Of a DNA stretch of 64,000 nucleotides, positions 1-8,747 are shown piece by piece. The notes below the pieces were generated by a model. That model worked only from the letters and a program-made list of their open reading frames with translations, had not been told where the DNA came from and made no database searches. Source of the stretch: Metabacillus_B sp050107715 (GTDB taxonomy: Bacteria > Bacillota > Bacilli > Bacillales > Bacillaceae). The number at the start of each line of letters is the position of its first letter. The first letter of the stretch is position 1. The DNA lies in assembly GCF_050107715.1 (NCBI RefSeq), contig NZ_JBNILN010000001.1:372001-436000 (forward strand), written 5' to 3'. The translations under genes were made by a program, and so were the position numbers.

Positions 1-69
1 GCGGAATTCCGAACACGGAGAAATGAAAGAGAAATCATCCTCTTCCATTTACCAGTTAATGGAAATGAC

Positions 70-107
70 AAAAAAGGCCTGCCCAAAGCGTTAGTGGGAC
101 AGGCCTT
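70..107 (-). terminator. Intrinsic terminator of the acyltransferase gene
   Basis: An inverted repeat with arms AAGGCCTG and CAGGCCTT lies just after the stop codon of the minus-strand acyltransferase. Read on the minus strand it is followed by a run of six T. Confidence 0.75.
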
Positions 108-113
108 GAATCT

Positions 114-1163
114 TTATGCTGTTTTCTTTTCCAGCTCCTGATGCTTCTTTTTCAGCGGAACCCCGTTAAAGAGGAGACGCAAATATTGGTTTCTGCGGAT
201 AATGGCCCCTATCAGCAAGCTGCCGGTCACACCGATTAAAAATGCAACGCCCCAGTTAACCGTAATGGACTGCGGGTACCTCTCATTAAACAGGGTAAGA
301 AAATAAAAGATGAACCCGACGTGGAATAACAGCAGATTAATAGAATTACGGCCAATATAGCTAAGGACGAATGTAATAATTTTGCTTTTAGTAAAGAGAC
401 GGGTAATAAAGAAGACGATAAAGGCTCCTGTCACGCCATTTAAATAAAACAAAAAGAGATTGCCGTATTTACGATAGTTCATGTCAGCAAAGTCATTCAT
501 TCCGCTTGTAAAAGGATAAATACAAATTGACAGCAGGATCAAAGAATAATAAAGCTTGGGATTTGAAAAGAACTGAACCCGTTTCAGCTCATTTCCGATA
601 AAGAGGAAAAACATCGCAACCATTGCGAGATCCATATTCCAAGGGAGGAATACACTTTTCCCAATCCATGCACCCGCAGCACCTGCAGCTGCAAAAATGA
701 CGAACTTAAGGACAAACGGTCTCCCGTGGAGCAGCCTTGCCATCAGCAAATAGAAAAGCTCCGTCATAAAAAGACAGATGAGGAACCAGGCCGGCCCATC
801 AACGACGAGATATTTTCCATTGCCGTTAAAGATACCGAACAGCAGAAAAGATAAATCGGCCCCTTTATCTATTTGATAAAACTTCTCCATCCCAATCCGC
901 ATGCCTAAAAGCAAAAAGCACGCAGAGAAATAGGGCAAAACCAGCCTCATCAGCCTATTTTTAAAAAAGAGCTTCACGTCACTTTCATATTTTACAAGGC
1001 TGAACAAATACCCTGACACAATAAAAAAGAGCGGCATTCTAAAATGTGAAAAGAAAACATCATATCGATCAGGCATGGCTGTATGGCCAAGCACGACAAG
1101 TGAGATCGTAATCCCCCTGATTATATCTAATTCAGCCACACGTTTTTTCTTTTGGCTCATCAT
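114..1163 (-). CDS. Acyltransferase family 3 membrane protein
   Basis: A 349-residue polytopic membrane protein of the acyltransferase-3 family (OafA/NolL-like O-acyltransferases that modify surface sugars). It begins with the family signature: a short basic N-terminus, then ELDIIRGITISLVVLGH with the conserved Arg and His near residues 16 to 27, and an RMPLFFIVSGYLF motif near residue 42. About ten hydrophobic segments follow. The start is supported by an AGGAG site five bases before the first ATG. It is transcribed alone, has its own terminator and is separated from minJ by about 190 bases. The acceptor substrate cannot be read from the sequence; peptidoglycan, teichoic acid or exopolysaccharide are all possible. 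Confidence 0.85.
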   Translation of the reverse strand: MMSQKKKRVAELDIIRGITISLVVLGHTAMPDRYDVFFSHFRMPLFFIVSGYLFSLVKYESDVKLFFKNRLMRLVLPYFSACFLLLGMRIGMEKFYQIDKGADLSFLLFGIFNGNGKYLVVDGPAWFLICLFMTELFYLLMARLLHGRPFVLKFVIFAAAGAAGAWIGKSVFLPWNMDLAMVAMFFLFIGNELKRVQFFSNPKLYYSLILLSICIYPFTSGMNDFADMNYRKYGNLFLFYLNGVTGAFIVFFITRLFTKSKIITFVLSYIGRNSINLLLFHVGFIFYFLTLFNERYPQSITVNWGVAFLIGVTGSLLIGAIIRRNQYLRLLFNGVPLKKKHQELEKKTA

Positions 1164-1312
1164 AAAGCTCCTATCTATTAAATCGACTGATCACCAAGTA
1201 TTAGTCTACCAAAGTTAGTGAGGGATTTCATTGTGAATTACAGGATATTTCATGAGCTTTTACTGGAGAGCGAAACGAGCAGGACGAAAGGGACCGCCAA
1301 ATCAGAAAAACC

Positions 1313-1341
1313 AAAAAAAAACGGGGAAATGTAACTCCCCG
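1313..1341 (-). terminator. Intrinsic terminator of minJ
   Basis: A CGGGGA/TCCCCG hairpin sits 14 bases after the minJ stop codon and is followed on the minus strand by nine T. Confidence 0.85.
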
Positions 1342-1354
1342 AATAGTTTAAGAA

Positions 1355-2536
1355 TTATACCGCATCCAGACTCTTTATCCGCGGCTGTTCCACAAACAGC
1401 AGACCAAGCTCATGGTGATCCCCTTCGTATGTAGCACGCTGTTCGTAGCGGATTTCTCCATTGAGCCCAATCATTTCAAGCTTGCATAACGCTCTGTTTT
1501 TTTGCAGCGCCTCATAAAATTCTCCGGTGTTTTTAACAGGTGTTCCGTTCACCTTAATAATGGTCTCACCAACTTTAAGGCCGATTTTGTCAGCTGGAGA
1601 GCCTGGCAGAATCCCTAAAATCATCAGTCCTCTGTCTTTTTTTGAGAAAAAGAAGGAGGCAGAGTCATCATTCATTTTCTGGCGGATAATCAGAAATGAT
1701 CTTCCTGCCACCGCGCACAGGATGGAAACGAATGCGAGCGGCTGCCACCACACCGATGCACAGGCAATCACTAACGTAAGAAGCCCGAGCCAGATAATCC
1801 GTTTAGCGGAAACCTGAATGCTTTCTTTCGGAAGAGATCCTCTCACTGATTGGCGGAATCCAATTAAAAACGGCGCGATGATTAGAGAGAAGCTTTGTCC
1901 GTTCATTTCAAACACTGGCCACCATGAAAAAACAGAAGTCAGCGCTCCCCCCGGAACAAAAAAGATGACCGGGAGCATCCAGGTGCGGTTGGCGATGTGC
2001 CTCCCGATCGGCAGTCCTCTGCTGCTGACCATAATGGCCGGCGAAGTGCGTATATGGCCCGAGCGATATACCAATAAGCCTTCCGCCAACAGGAGAATTC
2101 CCGTCAGAATCGTAAGAGCAGAAAGATTCGTCTCTTCTATTCCTTCAAAAAAACGTAAAATGGCATCCGTTGGGAAGCTTGGAAGGATGACAGCGGCAGC
2201 AAAAGCAATTCCCATTGTAAAGGCCGCTGACAGCAGCTGAACTTTAAAGAATAGACTTAATCCCGCTGCCGCAATTCCCGCTGCAATCAGCAGGCCGAAG
2301 GGGAGTGACAGCCCTGTAAGGATTATGACGGCTGAAACCATCAATCCTATAAACAGTCCCTTCGTAAAAGTAAATTTCAGGTCATCGTAAATATCTTCTA
2401 CCTTTGTATGAAAGGCTGCACGCTCCCGTTTGACACGAAGGGTCCCTAAAAAGAGGCTGTACAGCACTATGTAATACACAAGCGGATGCAGGAAAAAACG
2501 TCCTGCCCCTTTTAGCAATTCTATCGTCCAATCCAT
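1355..2536 (-). CDS. minJ: MinJ, topological determinant linking DivIVA to MinD
   Basis: A membrane protein of 393 residues with about seven to eight transmembrane segments and a C-terminal PDZ domain (around residues 300 to 380, with the GILPGSPADKIGLKVGE ligand-binding loop). The N-terminal pattern ELLKGAGRFFLHPLVYY and the IYDDLKFTFTKGL loop match B. subtilis MinJ. MinJ bridges DivIVA and MinCD at division sites and poles, so that division does not restart next to old septa, and it is also needed for swarming. The start was set at the ATG that follows GGTGG rather than 17 codons upstream. Its place next to swrA and ctpB is the B. subtilis order. Confidence 0.93.
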   Translation of the reverse strand: MDWTIELLKGAGRFFLHPLVYYIVLYSLFLGTLRVKRERAAFHTKVEDIYDDLKFTFTKGLFIGLMVSAVIILTGLSLPFGLLIAAGIAAAGLSLFFKVQLLSAAFTMGIAFAAAVILPSFPTDAILRFFEGIEETNLSALTILTGILLLAEGLLVYRSGHIRTSPAIMVSSRGLPIGRHIANRTWMLPVIFFVPGGALTSVFSWWPVFEMNGQSFSLIIAPFLIGFRQSVRGSLPKESIQVSAKRIIWLGLLTLVIACASVWWQPLAFVSILCAVAGRSFLIIRQKMNDDSASFFFSKKDRGLMILGILPGSPADKIGLKVGETIIKVNGTPVKNTGEFYEALQKNRALCKLEMIGLNGEIRYEQRATYEGDHHELGLLFVEQPRIKSLDAV

Positions 2537-2671
2537 ATAGGATCCACCATCCCGGCCGGCGGTACACCGGCAGTATTCCGTACACATTCATCCTGAACGT
2601 ATCTATCTATTCCTTATTCTATCAAATGTTGAATGGAATGAATATGTTACGGAACCGGTTTTTTGAAGCGA

Positions 2672-3022
2672 TTATTTAAGGTTGCCCCAAAGGGATGAAT
2701 TAGATAGCGAAAAATCCAGCAGCGGCGCTTCAATTTTTATATGTAACGTATCTTCGAGCAGCTGCATAGATCGTTTAATGTCGCTGAGACCGAGAGACAG
2801 CCTTTTGTAATTGGCCGTTAAATACTTGAAGTACTCCTCTATGATCTCCTCTTCAATTTCTCTCATTTCTTTCACTTCCGTGTAATTAGCCAGATACATG
2901 CAAAAAAGATGCAGCCATTTTGAAATCTTGGCATTTGAAACAAGTGATGGCTGCAGCTGGCCCTTTAACTCTTTCATCAGCTTGCGGTATATTTGTTCTC
3001 TCATCACACTAGCCCTTTTCAA
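2672..3022 (-). CDS. swrA: SwrA, swarming motility activator
   Basis: A 116-residue protein matching SwrA (B. subtilis SwrA has 117 residues). The conserved C-terminal core is visible: LANYTEV, EEYFKYLTANYKRLSLGL, DIKRSMQLL and the ending DFSLSNSSLW. SwrA works with DegU to raise transcription of the fla/che operon and so increases flagellar number for swarming. I place the start at a TTG (3022-3020) preceded by GGGGGT at suitable spacing, because homologues start at the matching KRAS; an ATG exists 30 codons upstream but lacks both conservation and a good site. The homopolymer whose slippage inactivates swrA in B. subtilis laboratory strains is not evident here, and the frame is intact. Confidence 0.92.
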   Translation of the reverse strand: MKRASVMREQIYRKLMKELKGQLQPSLVSNAKISKWLHLFCMYLANYTEVKEMREIEEEIIEEYFKYLTANYKRLSLGLSDIKRSMQLLEDTLHIKIEAPLLDFSLSNSSLWGNLK

Positions 3023-3151
3023 TGATAAACCCCCAATATCGTGTGTTGTAGAACAGCGTCTCCTTCCATAGTAAATACAAATTCCAGGTTCAACAACTTT
3101 CGAAAGATGCATTTTTTATGTAAAAGCGCCTAAAATACGGCATGTAAGGCA

Positions 3152-3181
3152 ATTATAACTAGGAAAAAATGGATTAAACAA
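3152..3181 (-). promoter_or_regulatory. Candidate sigma-A promoter of swrA
   Basis: On the minus strand TTGTTT is followed after 18 bases by TATAAT. Transcription would start about 120 bases before the TTG start of swrA, leaving a leader of that length. Prediction from motif only. Confidence 0.55.
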
Positions 3182-3362
3182 TTCTTCCCTCTTAAATATG
3201 TTTCGTAAGTATGACATATTTTACGATTTTTACATGTTTAACAGGTCTTTTGTTGCCGGCTTCTTTCCAGCTGCTATTCTTTATCCGCCAGAGTAATGTC
3301 TTCCATGTGTCAGAATCTGTGACTTGCTTACCGGTCAGCAACTCCCACCTGTACTATGGCCA

Positions 3363-3395
3363 TGCAAAAACGAGCAGGCATCAGCCTGCTCGTTT
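3363..3395 (-). terminator. Intrinsic terminator of ctpB
   Basis: A perfect 12-bp stem (AAACGAGCAGGC with its complement) and a 4-base loop, ending in five T on the minus strand, lies 13 bases after ctpB. Confidence 0.88.
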
Positions 3396-3408
3396 AAGAT
3401 TTCATCAT

Positions 3409-4878
3409 TTAGAATAAAACCTTCATTGCTGCTTGAAGCTGTCGGTCCTCTTCTTTGTTTAGACGTTTCAGTGCCGCGGTTTCATTAATTTTTGAAACGG
3501 TTTTTTCATCCAATATTCCAGAGGCCGCTAATCCATTCTTTTTCTGGAATAGCTGAACAGCTGCTTTTGTGGAGCTGCTGAAGTACCCATCTGTCCGGCC
3601 GGGGTCAAACCCCAGTGCTTTGAGCAGTCCCTGGGCCAATTGAATCTGTTCCCCATTCGTATCCTGAGCAAGCGGTTTATCCGTTTGAATCGGAGCGGCG
3701 TAGTAGTATTCAGGCTGTCTGACCTCGACAGTTGGAGCGACACCCTTTTTATGGATCCAGTTTCCGTCCGGCGTAAGCCATTTGTAAAGCGTTAATTTGA
3801 TATTGCTGCCATCTCCCATCGGCACAGCCTGCTGAACCGTTCCCTTGCCGAAGGACGTTTCACCGACAATTGGATATCCGCCGGCTTCCTTCAGAGCGCC
3901 AGCCAGAATCTCCGAAGCAGAAGCACTGCCTTTGTCAATAATTACACTGACAGGATAAGCTTTCTTTTCTTTAAGTGTCGAGAAATACTCCGTTTTTTCT
4001 CCAGAGCGTTCAGCAATTTGAATATATGGATGACCCTTTGTCACAAATTGCTTCAGAATCTCCTCAACACTTTGCAGATAGCCGCCTGGATTTCCTCTTA
4101 CATCTAGGACAAGCCCTTGAATTTGCTTCGCTTCAAGATCCTTTAGCTGCTTAATAAAATCATCTGCTGTTTTCTCTGCAAAAGAGGTGATTTCCATGTA
4201 GCCCACTTTTTTGCCTTCATAGGTTTTCACTTCACTAAAAACGGTCTGAACCGGAATGGTGTCTCTTTTTACGGAAAAAGTTAAATTTCCCCTGGTTCCC
4301 GGACGGTTCACTTCGATTATGACATTTGTCCCTTTTTTTCCCCGAATCTTAAGCACCGTTTCATTTAAATCAAGATTCCTTATAGAGTCACCGTTAATGC
4401 GGATGATTTCATCATTAGGCTGCAGCCCTGCTTTTGCTGCCGGAGAACCTTTGAATGGGGAAACGATAATGATGTGATCATCGCGTTTTCCCACCTCAGC
4501 CCCAATCCCTTCAAAGGATGAGTCAAGCGAGTCTGAAAACTGCTTGGCTGTTTCTTTATCCATATAAACGGAATAGGGATCCTCGAGCTTTGAAAGCATG
4601 CCTTGAATGGCCCCTTCCATGAGTTCTTCCTGATCGATTTTCTCCACATATTTAGATGAGATCAGCTCGTATGCTTTTTTGATTTTTTCCATGCTCTCTG
4701 CAGCATCCGCATTGGTGTCAGCCGCCGGCTCTGCCGAGGCAGGCTCTGCATGAATCTTTTCAATTGCTGATGATTCTGCTTGCTTTTCCCTTTCGAGAAG
4801 CTCTATGCCGGCATACATACTTCCAGCTCCAGCCATCATGGCTGCCGCGAGCATTAGAGCGGTTATCTTCTGATTCAT
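3409..4878 (-). CDS. ctpB: CtpB, S41 C-terminal processing serine protease
   Basis: A secreted or membrane-tethered protease of 489 residues. In order it has an N-terminal signal/anchor (residues 1 to 25), a helical region, a PDZ domain (about 120 to 205), the S41 peptidase core and a C-terminal peptidoglycan-binding domain (about 415 to 475). The catalytic Ser-Lys-Gln set is visible as Ser320 (GSASASE), Lys345 (SFGKGTVQ) and Gln349. In B. subtilis CtpB is a SigG-dependent intermembrane protease that cuts SpoIVFA (and SpoIVFB) and so triggers pro-SigK processing late in sporulation. AGGAGGACCAGG precedes the ATG. It stands between envC-like and swrA as in B. subtilis, with its own terminator. 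Confidence 0.93.
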   Translation of the reverse strand: MNQKITALMLAAAMMAGAGSMYAGIELLEREKQAESSAIEKIHAEPASAEPAADTNADAAESMEKIKKAYELISSKYVEKIDQEELMEGAIQGMLSKLEDPYSVYMDKETAKQFSDSLDSSFEGIGAEVGKRDDHIIIVSPFKGSPAAKAGLQPNDEIIRINGDSIRNLDLNETVLKIRGKKGTNVIIEVNRPGTRGNLTFSVKRDTIPVQTVFSEVKTYEGKKVGYMEITSFAEKTADDFIKQLKDLEAKQIQGLVLDVRGNPGGYLQSVEEILKQFVTKGHPYIQIAERSGEKTEYFSTLKEKKAYPVSVIIDKGSASASEILAGALKEAGGYPIVGETSFGKGTVQQAVPMGDGSNIKLTLYKWLTPDGNWIHKKGVAPTVEVRQPEYYYAAPIQTDKPLAQDTNGEQIQLAQGLLKALGFDPGRTDGYFSSSTKAAVQLFQKKNGLAASGILDEKTVSKINETAALKRLNKEEDRQLQAAMKVLF

Positions 4879-5010
4879 CCTGGTCCTCCTTCTGTCTGCC
4901 CTTAAACAAACGTTTCATTACATTTCGTACCGGTGCTCCTGATAGTATATGCAGGCTTGTACAAAACATGTAAAAATTGGGAGATGTTTAGAGTGCAGCG
5001 AATTGAGGAA

Positions 5011-5044
5011 ATAAAAAACAGACGCCCTGTTAAAGGACGCCTGT
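5011..5044 (-). terminator. Intrinsic terminator of the EnvC-like gene
   Basis: An imperfect stem (ACAGACGCCCT against AGGACGCCTGT) followed by six T on the minus strand, 15 bases after the stop. Confidence 0.7.
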
Positions 5045-5059
5045 CATTCTATCAGACCA

Positions 5060-6454
5060 TTAAGGCAAATATTTTCTTGGGTTATCAGCGCTTCCTTTAC
5101 CAGAGTATCCTCCTGGATGCACTTCAAAGTGAAGGTGAGTTCCTGTAGAACCTCCCGTTGTTCCCATGATTCCAATCTGCTGCCCCTGGCTGACAGATTG
5201 TCCGCTTCTGACATTCATTGAATCCAAGTGAGCATAGACCGTTGTATATATTTTCCCGTTAATGCTGTGAGTGATAAAGACAACATTTCCCCAGCTGCTG
5301 GAATAAGCTGCACGGACTACTGTACCTGATGCTGCTGCGCGAATTGGTACATTTCCATTTGCGATATCAATACCGCCATGGAGCTTCTTCTGGCCAGATA
5401 TCGGATGCACACGCATGCCAAATTCAGAGGAATGTCTTCCCTGTGCGGGCCAAATGAACATACCATTTCCGCTCGGAGTTGGAGCTTGGGATGCTTTTGG
5501 AGCGGGTGCACTTGAAGAGCTGCCTGACGACCTGCTGTTTGACTGGCTGCTGCTGGAAGAACTGCTATTTCTTGCTTCCGCTGCTTTCTGTTCTGCTGCT
5601 TTTTGTGCGGCTGCTTTTTGTTCAGCTTCTTTTTTAGCTGCTGCTTCAGCTGCCGCTGCTTCGCGTTTGCGTCTCTCTTCTTCTTCTTTCGCACGCTGGA
5701 TCTCCTGCTTAACAGCTGCCTCCTGATCCTGAAGGAATGCGGACTCATCTTCCAGCTCGTGCATTTCATGTTCAGTTTCTTTGTTTTGTTTTATAACTTC
5801 CTGCATCACAGAGTTTTTCTCTGCTGACTTTTTATTCAGTTCATCCTTCAGTCCTTCAAGCTCTGTTAAAGAATTCTCTAAAGATTGAAGGGTCGAATTT
5901 AGTTTTGCTTCTGTTTCCTCAAGTTTCTTTTTATCATCTTCATGTGCTTTTAAGATATCATTGTCAGCTCCAATAATCGTGGACACTGCGCCGACTCTTG
6001 AAATAAAGTCACCAAAGTCCTGAGCACCCAGAAGCACATCTAAATAGCTTCCCATGCCGCCATTTTCCTGCATTGCACGTGCGCGTTCCCTTACTATTTC
6101 ATTTCTTTCTTTAATCCGCTGCTTAATTTCCTCAATTTCCGTTTTCAGGTCTTCTATGTCTTTTTTAGCCTGATCAACTTCGGTCTGCTTATCCCGGATT
6201 TTTGCGTTAGTTTCAGTCATTTCCGTATCAATTTGCTTGATTTCTGCGTTAAGCTCTTCTTGCTTCTTTGTTAATTCATCTATTTTCTTTTTCTTGCCTG
6301 AAAGGTCAGATTCGACCCCGGATTGCTTGTCTTGAATGTTTTTCTGTCTCTCTTCTAAAGTTTCTGCATGGACCCGATCGCTGCTAAGCGGTATTAGAAC
6401 GCCATTTACCGTGACGATGGCAGCGACCCCAAAAGTTAAAAGCTTTCTTTTCAC
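5060..6454 (-). CDS. EnvC/PcsB-like coiled-coil M23 murein hydrolase
   Basis: A 464-residue exported protein. It has a signal peptide ending near VHAET, a long coiled coil (about residues 30 to 270, with a second, very Ala/Lys/Glu-rich stretch to 295), a Ser-rich linker, and a C-terminal LytM/M23 peptidase domain (about 335 to 464). All zinc and catalytic motifs are present: HGGID, YAHL and THLHFE. The layout equals that of EnvC and PcsB, which are controlled through FtsX. It is directly downstream of ftsEX, so I infer that FtsEX gates this enzyme. In B. subtilis the FtsEX partner is the NlpC/P60 enzyme CwlO, encoded elsewhere; here an M23 enzyme sits in the operon. Whether it hydrolyses wall itself or activates another enzyme is open; the intact zinc site favours direct activity. 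Confidence 0.88.
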   Translation of the reverse strand: MKRKLLTFGVAAIVTVNGVLIPLSSDRVHAETLEERQKNIQDKQSGVESDLSGKKKKIDELTKKQEELNAEIKQIDTEMTETNAKIRDKQTEVDQAKKDIEDLKTEIEEIKQRIKERNEIVRERARAMQENGGMGSYLDVLLGAQDFGDFISRVGAVSTIIGADNDILKAHEDDKKKLEETEAKLNSTLQSLENSLTELEGLKDELNKKSAEKNSVMQEVIKQNKETEHEMHELEDESAFLQDQEAAVKQEIQRAKEEEERRKREAAAAEAAAKKEAEQKAAAQKAAEQKAAEARNSSSSSSSQSNSRSSGSSSSAPAPKASQAPTPSGNGMFIWPAQGRHSSEFGMRVHPISGQKKLHGGIDIANGNVPIRAAASGTVVRAAYSSSWGNVVFITHSINGKIYTTVYAHLDSMNVRSGQSVSQGQQIGIMGTTGGSTGTHLHFEVHPGGYSGKGSADNPRKYLP

Positions 6455-6480
6455 CTTGTTTTCCTCCCCTGTCTCTATGT

Positions 6481-6529
6481 AAGGCAGCGGCAGACTGGCC
6501 TTTGAAGCCAGTCCGGCCCTTTTTGCCTT
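6481..6529 (-). terminator. Hairpin between ftsX and the EnvC-like gene
   Basis: Nested inverted repeats (AAGGCA/TGCCTT outside, GACTGGC/GCCAGTC inside) fill the gap between ftsX and the next gene. There is no clear T-run, so it may be an RNA-processing or weak termination signal that sets the ratio of FtsX to hydrolase rather than a strong terminator. Confidence 0.35.
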
Positions 6530-7418
6530 ATACTCTCAAAAACTTTCTTACGGACATCAGACTTCCCCATACTCCTATCAGCGCCCCGATAAGAAGCAGG
6601 ATGAGGGATACCTGCCATACGAACGGATAGAACGGCAGCAGCTCGGCAAAAGAGTTGGCCAGCTGCGGTGCGGCCCATTCATATAAGCTGCTGTAGGCAA
6701 AGACGAGTATAACGATTGGAATGGCTGCTCCAAACGTTCCGAGCATTAGTCCTTCCAGGAAGAACGGCCAGCGGATAAACCAGTTCGTGGCCCCTACCAG
6801 TTTCATAATCTCAATTTCCCGCCTGCGGGCAAAGATTGTGATTTTAATAGTATTTGATATTAGGAACATCGCTGTAAAGACTAAGCCGATAATCAGCCCG
6901 ATCCCAATATTTCTTGCTGTATTCAAACCGCTGAAGAGCTTTTTCACTTCATCCTTGCCGTAATTGACTTTATAGGCGCTGTCAAGTTCTTCGATCTGTT
7001 GAGCTATTTTTGCGGTTTCCTGAGGCTCTTCTGCTTTCACAATATAAGCATCTCTGAGCGGATTTCCCTGATCTCTCAGCTCCAGGGCTTCTCCCTGCTC
7101 GCCAAAGTTCTGCTGAATTTGGTCAAGCTCCTTTTCTTTTGATGAAAATTCAACACTGGCAATTCCATCTACACCGTTGATATCCGTTTCCAGCTTGGTT
7201 CGTTCCTCTTCGGAGGCTGTCTCATCCACCAGCACTTTGATCAGCACATCATTTTCGATGTTATTCGCAAAGTGGTTGAGGTTCATCATAATGACGAGGA
7301 AGGTTCCGACCAGTATAAGCGTGACAGCAACTGCACTTATGGATGCAAAGGACATCCATGCATTTCTGCCGAGGGATTTAAGACTTTCGCGGAAGTGACG
7401 GCCCAGGGTTTTAATCAT
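6528..7418 (-). CDS. ftsX: FtsX, cell-division ABC transporter permease-like subunit
   Basis: A 296-residue protein, the same length as B. subtilis FtsX. It has a cytoplasmic N-terminus (MIKTLGRHFRESLKSLGRN), a first transmembrane helix at about 22 to 44, an extracellular domain to about residue 170, and three further helices (about 175 to 195, 225 to 250, 270 to 290). FtsX passes ATP-driven conformational change from FtsE to extracellular murein hydrolases. The start was set at the ATG with GGGGAG ten bases upstream. It overlaps the ftsE stop by eight bases, which indicates translational coupling. The EnvC-like hydrolase follows in the same direction. Confidence 0.93.
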   Translation of the reverse strand: MIKTLGRHFRESLKSLGRNAWMSFASISAVAVTLILVGTFLVIMMNLNHFANNIENDVLIKVLVDETASEEERTKLETDINGVDGIASVEFSSKEKELDQIQQNFGEQGEALELRDQGNPLRDAYIVKAEEPQETAKIAQQIEELDSAYKVNYGKDEVKKLFSGLNTARNIGIGLIIGLVFTAMFLISNTIKITIFARRREIEIMKLVGATNWFIRWPFFLEGLMLGTFGAAIPIVILVFAYSSLYEWAAPQLANSFAELLPFYPFVWQVSLILLLIGALIGVWGSLMSVRKFLRV

Positions 7419-8097
7419 AAATACCATACTCCCCTCTGGCCTCATCACGGACAATCTTTCCGTCTTCGACTGCAATGACCCTCTTTTTCATCGTATTGAC
7501 AATTTCACGGTTGTGCGTCGCCATAACCACTGTCGTGCCGCGGTTATTAATTTCTTCAAACACATTCATGATCTCCCATGATGTATCAGGATCCAAATTT
7601 CCTGTAGGCTCATCCGCAATCACCACACCCGGGTTATTGACAATGGACCTTGCCAGAGAAATACGCTGCTGCTCTCCCCCTGAAAGTTCATCAGGAAAAC
7701 TTCTGGCTTTATGTTTAAGCTGAACTAGATCCAGCACTTCCATTACGCGTTTTTTAATCGTTTTGCTGTTCTCGCCGATTACTTCCATAGCGAACGCAAC
7801 ATTTTCATAAACCGTCAATCTTGGCAAAAGCTTAAAGTCCTGGAAAACGACCCCGATGCTTCTTCGCAGGAAGGGGACCTTGCTTTCCTTCAGCTTTCCG
7901 AGATTCACTCCGTTTATGACTATTTTACCAGAGCTTGGCTTTTCCTCACGGTACATCATCTTGATGAAAGTAGATTTTCCGGCTCCACTTGGTCCGACTA
8001 CATAAACGAATTCACCCTGGTTAATCTTCACATCAATTCCATTGATGGCGACTACACCGTTTGGGTATGTTTTAAATATCTTCTCCATTTCAATCAT
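7411..8097 (-). CDS. ftsE: FtsE, cell-division ABC transporter ATPase
   Basis: A 228-residue ABC ATPase, equal in length to B. subtilis FtsE and similar throughout. Walker A (GPSGAGKS, about residue 36), signature (LSGGEQQR), Walker B (VVIADEPTGNLDP) and switch His (MATHN) are intact. FtsE powers FtsX and so controls peptidoglycan hydrolase activity; in B. subtilis it affects cell elongation and entry into asymmetric division. The start MIEMEK is preceded by GGGTGA with five bases spacing; an in-frame ATG three codons upstream is less likely. Confidence 0.95.
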   Translation of the reverse strand: MIEMEKIFKTYPNGVVAINGIDVKINQGEFVYVVGPSGAGKSTFIKMMYREEKPSSGKIVINGVNLGKLKESKVPFLRRSIGVVFQDFKLLPRLTVYENVAFAMEVIGENSKTIKKRVMEVLDLVQLKHKARSFPDELSGGEQQRISLARSIVNNPGVVIADEPTGNLDPDTSWEIMNVFEEINNRGTTVVMATHNREIVNTMKKRVIAVEDGKIVRDEARGEYGIYD

Positions 8098-8360
8098 GCA
8101 AATCACCCAAAACTAGTTTTTTTGTATCATTTATTTCAACTGCGATTATTGTTGCTTATTGTCGATTGTATAAACATAGTCCTATTACCAAATCTTTTCT
8201 CACAACGTCCATTATAACACCAACATTCGCCAAAAATAGCCCCAATTATATTACATTTTCATTTCAAGGCTGTAAAAACAGTAATGTTTTTATTGAATTT
8301 GGGTATAGGTATTTGGAGGTTTCTACAGAAAGAAAGTTCCATATTTCGACATCCACTCTA

Positions 8361-8400
8361 AAAAACAAGAGATTCCCGGGTCGGGAATCTCTTATTTTTT
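8361..8400 (-). terminator. Bidirectional-looking terminator of cccB
   Basis: A perfect hairpin (arms AAGAGATTCCCG and CGGGAATCTCTT) overlaps the cccB stop. Runs of six T on the minus strand and eight T on the plus strand flank it. The 250 bases between here and ftsE carry no gene; only weak promoter-like hexamers were seen. Confidence 0.8.
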
Positions 8401-8700
8401 TTCAGCAAGCCATTCTGCCACTTTTTTAGCGTCTTCACCCTCCAAAATCCCCCTGGGCATAATGCCCTGGCCGTTTTGAATGATACTTTCAATTTCTGCC
8501 GCATCGTATTCTGCTCCGACCTTTATCAGGCTGGGACCGGAAGATCCTTTAAGATCAGCTCCGTGGCAGCTTGTGCAATTTTGCTTAAATAACTGCTCGC
8601 CATCTGTTGCAGACGGTTCAGAAGCAGATTCTCCGCCTCCGCCGCAGGCGGTTAACATGATCGATGTGCCGAATATAAGTGCAAATGCTTTTCTTTTCAA
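8392..8700 (-). CDS. cccB: Cytochrome c-551, membrane-anchored lipoprotein
   Basis: A 102-residue c-type cytochrome. It has a lipoprotein signal peptide with lipobox LTAC (Cys19), a short Gly/Ser linker, the haem-binding CTSCH motif at about residues 42 to 46 and a likely axial Met in GIMPRG. It carries electrons on the outer face of the membrane, in B. subtilis to caa3-type oxidase. The gene starts with TTG, eight bases after AGGAGG. It is 47 bases downstream of the YitT-family gene and probably co-transcribed with it, the order known from B. subtilis (yvjA-cccB). Confidence 0.92.
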   Translation of the reverse strand: MKRKAFALIFGTSIMLTACGGGGESASEPSATDGEQLFKQNCTSCHGADLKGSSGPSLIKVGAEYDAAEIESIIQNGQGIMPRGILEGEDAKKVAEWLAEKK

Positions 8701-8747
8701 TGGAGCAGCCTCCTATCAAGCTGTATATCGTTACCATTATAACCTAG

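Noticed and set aside
2..94. Possible C-terminal tail of a plus-strand gene entering the window
   Set aside because: About 30 residues in one frame up to a TAG; too short and without a recognisable motif or terminator on the plus strand to be called.
3211..3417. A 68-residue plus-strand frame between swrA and ctpB
   Set aside because: It runs into the ctpB terminator hairpin, has no ribosome site, and lies in the swrA promoter region.
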